Assembly (NCBI GenBank): GCA_002407935.1
Contig: DHPU01000036.1
Span: forward strand, 12,802-30,342
Direction of reading: 5' to 3'
DNA length: 17,541 bases
From: Peptococcaceae bacterium UBA5356
Lineage (GTDB): Bacteria > Bacillota > Peptococcia > DRI-13 > DTU073
Part shown: positions 15,031 through 17,541 of the stretch, piece after piece
How positions within the stretch are numbered: the stretch's first letter is position 1
Layout of the letters: every line of letters begins with the position of its first letter
Notes under the pieces: generated by a model
The model's input: only the letters and a program-made list of their open reading frames with translations
The model's database searches: none
Told to the model about the DNA's origin: nothing
Position numbers and translations under genes: made by a program

Positions 15031-15142
15031 TTATACACAACCTTATCCACAATTTGTGGATAAGATAATTCTTAAAAAGGCTCAACTATTAATATAGTAC
15101 CAAAATAAGGCATAGTTATCAACAGTAAATAATTTATCCACA
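15031..15142. other. oriC part 1: DnaA-box cluster upstream of dnaA
   Basis: Boxes: TTATACACA (15031-15039), TTATCCACA (15043-15051), its inverted partner TGTGGATAA (15055-15063), TTATCAACA (15116-15124, one mismatch) and TTATCCACA (15134-15142). Boxes two and three form a perfect inverted repeat of 9 bp arms with a 3-nt gap, extended to 10 bp by the flanking C and G. The 314-nt gap between dnaA and rpmH holds these, the dnaA promoter and the rpmH promoter and no gene. Confidence 0.92.
15094..15122 (-). promoter_or_regulatory. dnaA: probable dnaA promoter overlapping a DnaA box
   Basis: On the minus strand TTGATA (15117-15122) and TACTAT (15094-15099) are spaced by 17 nt. The -35 lies inside the near-consensus DnaA box at 15116-15124, and the palindromic box pair lies just downstream in the leader, so repression by DnaA is expected from known systems. 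Confidence 0.6.
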
Positions 15143-15194
15143 AGAAAAATTTAATTTAAATAGAAAAACCGACATTTTGTAACATGCGAGTTTC

Positions 15195-15223
15195 TTGACA
15201 ATCAAGCCTTCCTGCTTTATAAT
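15195..15223 (+). promoter_or_regulatory. consensus promoter of rpmH-rnpA-yidD-yidC-jag
   Basis: A perfect TTGACA (15195-15200) and a perfect TATAAT (15218-15223) are separated by exactly 17 nt, the strongest promoter match in the window. The start codon of rpmH is about 55 nt downstream. Confidence 0.9.
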
Positions 15224-15278
15224 TCATTTGTGTATTTGTAATTATTCCGGCTTATTCTGGATTAAAGGGGGTAAAATA

Positions 15279-15413
15279 ATGAAAAGAACTTATCAACCAA
15301 AAAACCGTAAACATAAAAGAGTTCATGGGTTTTTGCAAAGGATGGAAACTGCAGGTGGCAGATTAGTTTTAAAGCGCAGACGCTTAAAAGGGAGAAAAAA
15401 ATTATCCGTGTAA
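15279..15413 (+). CDS. rpmH: 50S ribosomal protein L34
   Basis: A 44-residue, highly basic ribosomal protein with the full family pattern MKRTYQPKNRKHKRVHGF, then GGRLVLKRRRLKGRKKLSV. The ATG at 15279 is chosen over an in-frame TTG at 15195, which is the promoter -35 itself; AGGGGGT lies about 7 nt before the ATG. It is the first gene of the plus-strand operon, directly followed by rnpA, the near-universal bacterial arrangement. L34 sits in the large subunit near 23S rRNA domain I. Confidence 0.98.
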   Translation: MKRTYQPKNRKHKRVHGFLQRMETAGGRLVLKRRRLKGRKKLSV

Positions 15414-15434
15414 GGCCGCTTAAAGTGGCCTTTT
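15412..15434 (+). terminator. weak terminator/attenuator after rpmH
   Basis: AAGGCCGCT pairs with AGTGGCCTT (one G-U) over a TAA loop and is followed by TT and then ATTGTATT, a broken T tract. It probably reduces rather than stops transcription into rnpA, which would favour the abundant L34 over the RNase P protein. Confidence 0.6.
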
Positions 15435-15453
15435 ATTGTATTAGGAGGTTATT

Positions 15454-15798
15454 TTGTTACCACAAATTTATCGTTTAAAAAATAAAATTGATTTTAAAAA
15501 GATATATCAAAATGGTAAATCTCTGGCTAATCCGTATATTGTTATTTATGTTTTTAAGAAACCAGTGGCGGGGAATCCGCGCATCGGTTTTTCCGTATCT
15601 AAAAAACTTGGTTGTGCTGTATGTCGGAATAAAATAAAAAGAAGAATGAGAGAAGCGATTAAGCCATATCTTAAGTTAATTAAGCCCAATAATGTAGATA
15701 TAATTTTTATTGCTCGTTTTAAAATTAAAGGAATTTCTTTTAAACTTGTGGAAAAGAATATGGTGAATCTCTTAAAAAGAACTAATTTGCTTGATTAA
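15454..15798 (+). CDS. rnpA: ribonuclease P protein component
   Basis: A 114-residue basic protein that assists the RNase P RNA in removing the 5' leader from tRNA precursors. It has YRLKNKIDFKKIYQNGKS at the N-terminus, RIGFSVSKKLGCAVCRNK and the RNR signature RNKIKRRMRE (58-67). The start is TTG with AGGAGG 5 nt upstream; no ATG is available at the conserved start. It is cotranscribed with rpmH. The 3' end contains an imperfect 17-18 bp tandem duplication that includes the last codons and the stop. Confidence 0.97.
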   Translation: MLPQIYRLKNKIDFKKIYQNGKSLANPYIVIYVFKKPVAGNPRIGFSVSKKLGCAVCRNKIKRRMREAIKPYLKLIKPNNVDIIFIARFKIKGISFKLVEKNMVNLLKRTNLLD

Positions 15799-15840
15799 AG
15801 AATTTGCTTGATTTAAAGATTTTTTAAAGAGGTAATTAAA

Positions 15841-16050
15841 ATGCAAAAAGTTTTTTTAAGTTTAATTAAGCTTTATCAAAGATATTTATCTCCTCTTAAA
15901 GGACCAACATGTCGATTTTATCCTTCTTGTTCTAAGTATGCCTATGAAGCAATTACTAAGTATGGTCCTTATAAAGGTTGTCTCTTATCGCTTAAAAGAA
16001 TCTTAAAATGTCATCCTTTTCATCCCGGTGGGTATGATCCTGTAAAGTAG
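15841..16050 (+). CDS. yidD: membrane protein insertion efficiency factor YidD
   Basis: A 69-residue protein of the YidD (DUF37) family, thought to sit at the inner face of the membrane and aid YidC-dependent insertion. It has the conserved LIKLYQRYLSPLKGPTCRF, YPSCSKYAYEAI and CHPFHPGGYDPV segments with three conserved cysteines (24, 30 and the one before HPFHP). ATG is preceded by AGAGGT 8 nt upstream. It lies between rnpA and yidC, as in most bacteria. Confidence 0.97.
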   Translation: MQKVFLSLIKLYQRYLSPLKGPTCRFYPSCSKYAYEAITKYGPYKGCLLSLKRILKCHPFHPGGYDPVK

Positions 16051-16069
16051 AAAAAAGGAGGTAAAAATT

Positions 16070-16744
16070 TTGTGGCAGTCATTAGTAAATGGAGTTGCAG
16101 TATTTTTAGGATTTTTATATGAATTAACGGTTTCGATGGGTATACCAAGTTACGCTTTGGCAATTTTATTTTTGACGGTAATTTTAAAAATTGTTTTATA
16201 TCCGTTAAGTCATAAACAAATGTCTTCTATGAAAAAAATGCAAGAGATTCAACCTAAAGTTAAAGAATTACAAGAAAAATATAAAAAGAATCCAGAAAAA
16301 GCCAATCAGGAAATTTTAGCTCTTTATAAGGAAAACAAGGTTAATCCGATGTCAGGATGCCTTCCTCTTTTAGTGCAAATGCCGATAGTCATTGCTTTAT
16401 TTCAGGCATTACAAAAATTTCAATATGCCGATTTAGGAGCCAGCTTTTTTTGGATTCCCCATTTAAAAGATCCGGATCCGCTGATGATTTTACCCATTCT
16501 GGTTGGTCTAGCGACTTATTTGCAAAGCAAAGTTACTTCGGCAAATACTGATAATCCTCAGGCTGCGGCAACTCAGCGCATGATGCTCTATTTTATGCCG
16601 ATTTTAATTGCTTGGATGAGTATGAAATTCCCGGCCGGATTAGGCTTATATTGGGCTTTCTTTAGTGTTTTGGGGGCACTGCAACAGGTTTTGATCAATC
16701 GTCAACCTACGATGCAAAAAGGAGAGGTCGGTGGAAGTAAGTGA
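16070..16744 (+). CDS. yidC: YidC/Oxa1-family membrane protein insertase
   Basis: A 224-residue short Gram-positive-type insertase, without the large periplasmic domain of proteobacterial YidC and without an obvious lipobox. It inserts membrane proteins alone or with SecYEG. Several hydrophobic segments are visible (about 6-20, 26-46, 99-120, 136-152, 170-205), with the cytoplasmic helical hairpin MKKMQEIQPKVKELQEKYKKN between the second and third. The positively charged residue of the hydrophilic groove, Arg in B. subtilis SpoIIIJ, corresponds to Lys40 in TVILKIVLYPL. It starts with TTG, AAAGGAGGT lying 8 nt upstream. It overlaps jag by 4 nt. Confidence 0.95.
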   Translation: MWQSLVNGVAVFLGFLYELTVSMGIPSYALAILFLTVILKIVLYPLSHKQMSSMKKMQEIQPKVKELQEKYKKNPEKANQEILALYKENKVNPMSGCLPLLVQMPIVIALFQALQKFQYADLGASFFWIPHLKDPDPLMILPILVGLATYLQSKVTSANTDNPQAAATQRMMLYFMPILIAWMSMKFPAGLGLYWAFFSVLGALQQVLINRQPTMQKGEVGGSK

Positions 16745-17367
16745 AAAGTATCGAAATGTCGGCTCGTTCTGTGGAAGAAGCGGTTAAGTTAGCTCTACAG
16801 GAATTACAGCTTACGGAAGAAGACGTGCAAATTGAAGTTCTTGATGAACCAAGCAAAGGGTTTTTGGGAATTTTGGGTGGAAAAATGGCGAAGGTTAAAG
16901 TAAGCGAAAAACGCAATCCGCTTAAAGTGACTAAAAAGTTTTTAGAAAATGTTACTGCCAAAATAGGGGTACAAGTCACGGTTGTTTTAAAGCAAGAAGA
17001 GGCAGGCTATGTTAAAATGGAACTTACCGGTAAAGATTTAGGAATTTTAATTGGCAGACGCGGAGATACTTTAGATGCACTGCAGTATTTAGCCAATTTG
17101 GTAGCTAATAAGCAAAATAATGAGGAGCGTATTAAAATAATTATTGATGCCGAAGGTTACCGGAAAAGGCGGGAGGACACCTTGGTCAGATTGGCAGTGC
17201 GTATGGCTGATAAAGCGAAAAAAACCGGGCGTAGAGTAGTACTTGAACCAATGAATCCACAGGAAAGACGTATTATTCATACAGCATTACAAAATGAGCA
17301 AACCATTGAAACGTTAAGTGAAGGTGAAGAACCTTTTCGTAAGGTAGTGATATCTTTAAAGAAGTAA
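16741..17367 (+). CDS. jag: RNA-binding protein Jag/KhpB (SpoIIIJ-associated)
   Basis: The 208-residue protein has the classical layout: Jag-N domain (about 1-55, with SARSVEEAVKLAL and PSKGFLGILGG), a KH domain with the GRRG loop (105-108) and a C-terminal R3H domain with R176 and H180 in QERRIIH. Jag/KhpB (EloR) binds RNA, forms a complex with KhpA and influences cell elongation in several Firmicutes. It starts with GTG, the GTGA overlap with the yidC stop indicating coupled translation; an ATG at 16756 is a less likely alternative. mnmE usually follows, but the gene is not seen within the remaining 174 nt. Confidence 0.96.
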   Translation: MKSIEMSARSVEEAVKLALQELQLTEEDVQIEVLDEPSKGFLGILGGKMAKVKVSEKRNPLKVTKKFLENVTAKIGVQVTVVLKQEEAGYVKMELTGKDLGILIGRRGDTLDALQYLANLVANKQNNEERIKIIIDAEGYRKRREDTLVRLAVRMADKAKKTGRRVVLEPMNPQERRIIHTALQNEQTIETLSEGEEPFRKVVISLKK

Positions 17368-17384
17368 GGGTCATACTTTAGTAT

Positions 17385-17404
17385 AAGGCAAATATGTGTG
17401 CCTT
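17385..17404 (+). other. small hairpin after jag
   Basis: AAGGCA and TGCCTT form a 6-bp stem with an 8-nt loop shortly after the jag stop. No T tract follows, so it is not a convincing terminator. Confidence 0.4.
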
Positions 17405-17460
17405 CGCCGTTTCGATTCTCCATACAGAACAGACTAAAACTTAGCTCAGGATAAAGCAAA

Positions 17461-17520
17461 CCGCCCTCGACAGCACGTCCGTGTGCTGGCTCGGGCTGGG
17501 TCGGACGTCCTGTCCTCCCC
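17461..17520. repeat. GC-rich palindromic element at right edge
   Basis: The stretch is markedly GC-rich compared with the surrounding AT-rich DNA. It holds CAGCAC...GTGCTG (17471-17488, 6-nt loop), the palindrome GGACGTCC (17503-17510), and ACGTCCG (17475-17481) complementary to CGGACGT (17502-17508), so alternative hairpins are possible. No coding potential is seen. It could be a REP-like dispersed repeat or a structured RNA; being alone in the window, it cannot be shown to be repeated. Confidence 0.5.
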
Positions 17521-17541
17521 TTTGTTTTCTCTCTTCGCTTT

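Noticed and set aside
15195..15278. N-terminal extension of rpmH from TTG 15195
   Set aside because: This TTG is part of the promoter -35 hexamer, so it is not in the transcript; L34 normally starts at MKRTYQP.
17368..17541. Start of mnmE or a tRNA after jag
   Set aside because: No start codon with a ribosome binding site, no recognisable N-terminal sequence and no tRNA cloverleaf features could be found.

Overview
The window is the replication-origin neighbourhood of a low-G+C Gram-positive chromosome. It most resembles Clostridia, perhaps a Peptococcaceae-like anaerobe. The evidence is the gene order jag-yidC-yidD-rnpA-rpmH / dnaA-dnaN-recF-remB-gyrB-gyrA, the TTATNCACA-type DnaA boxes, a short Gram-positive-type YidC, strong AGGAGG ribosome binding sites, an L-box (lysine) riboswitch, and acetate kinase close to gyrA. 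The genus cannot be fixed from this stretch alone.

Layout. A lysine riboswitch with its own terminator (406-632, minus) leads towards the left edge, where a NuoE/HndA-like gene begins (1-167, minus, partial); a possible very small membrane-protein ORF lies between. On the plus strand, 850-2340 encodes a lipoprotein with a C-terminal copper-amine-oxidase-N-like domain. It ends at a strong terminator shared with a convergent two-gene cassette (2443-3400, minus): a DUF6036-like nucleotidyltransferase and a small partner, possibly toxin-antitoxin-like. Then come rlmH, the metallo-hydrolase walJ (yycJ), ackA, gyrA, gyrB, remB, recF, dnaN and dnaA, all on the minus strand. On the other side of the origin rpmH, rnpA, yidD, yidC and jag run on the plus strand. 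The right edge carries a GC-rich, palindrome-bearing non-coding stretch.

The origin is bipartite. One DnaA-box cluster lies between dnaA and rpmH (about 15030-15142) and includes two consensus boxes as a perfect inverted repeat plus a box overlapping the probable dnaA promoter. A second lies between dnaN and dnaA (about 13427-13589). Next to the second, in the dnaN leader, is a TAG-rich array that fits the DnaA-trio unwinding element: AT-rich stretch, trios, short GC run, then DnaA-box-like sites. Both gene blocks point away from the origin; the lipoprotein gene is the only clear head-on gene.

Functionally the window joins replication initiation (dnaA, dnaN, oriC), repair (recF), supercoiling (gyrB, gyrA), ribosome and tRNA maturation (rpmH, rnpA, rlmH), membrane-protein insertion (yidD, yidC, with jag) and acetate/ATP metabolism (ackA). 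The less ordinary items are the lysine riboswitch without an evident lysine gene, the nucleotidyltransferase cassette, a D/Q/N-rich insert in GyrB encoded by a 12-bp tandem repeat, an 18-bp perfect palindrome next to ackA, and the GC-rich element at the right edge. I did not find a clearly new multi-gene system; the nucleotidyltransferase cassette and the lysine-leader locus are the best candidates for a closer look.
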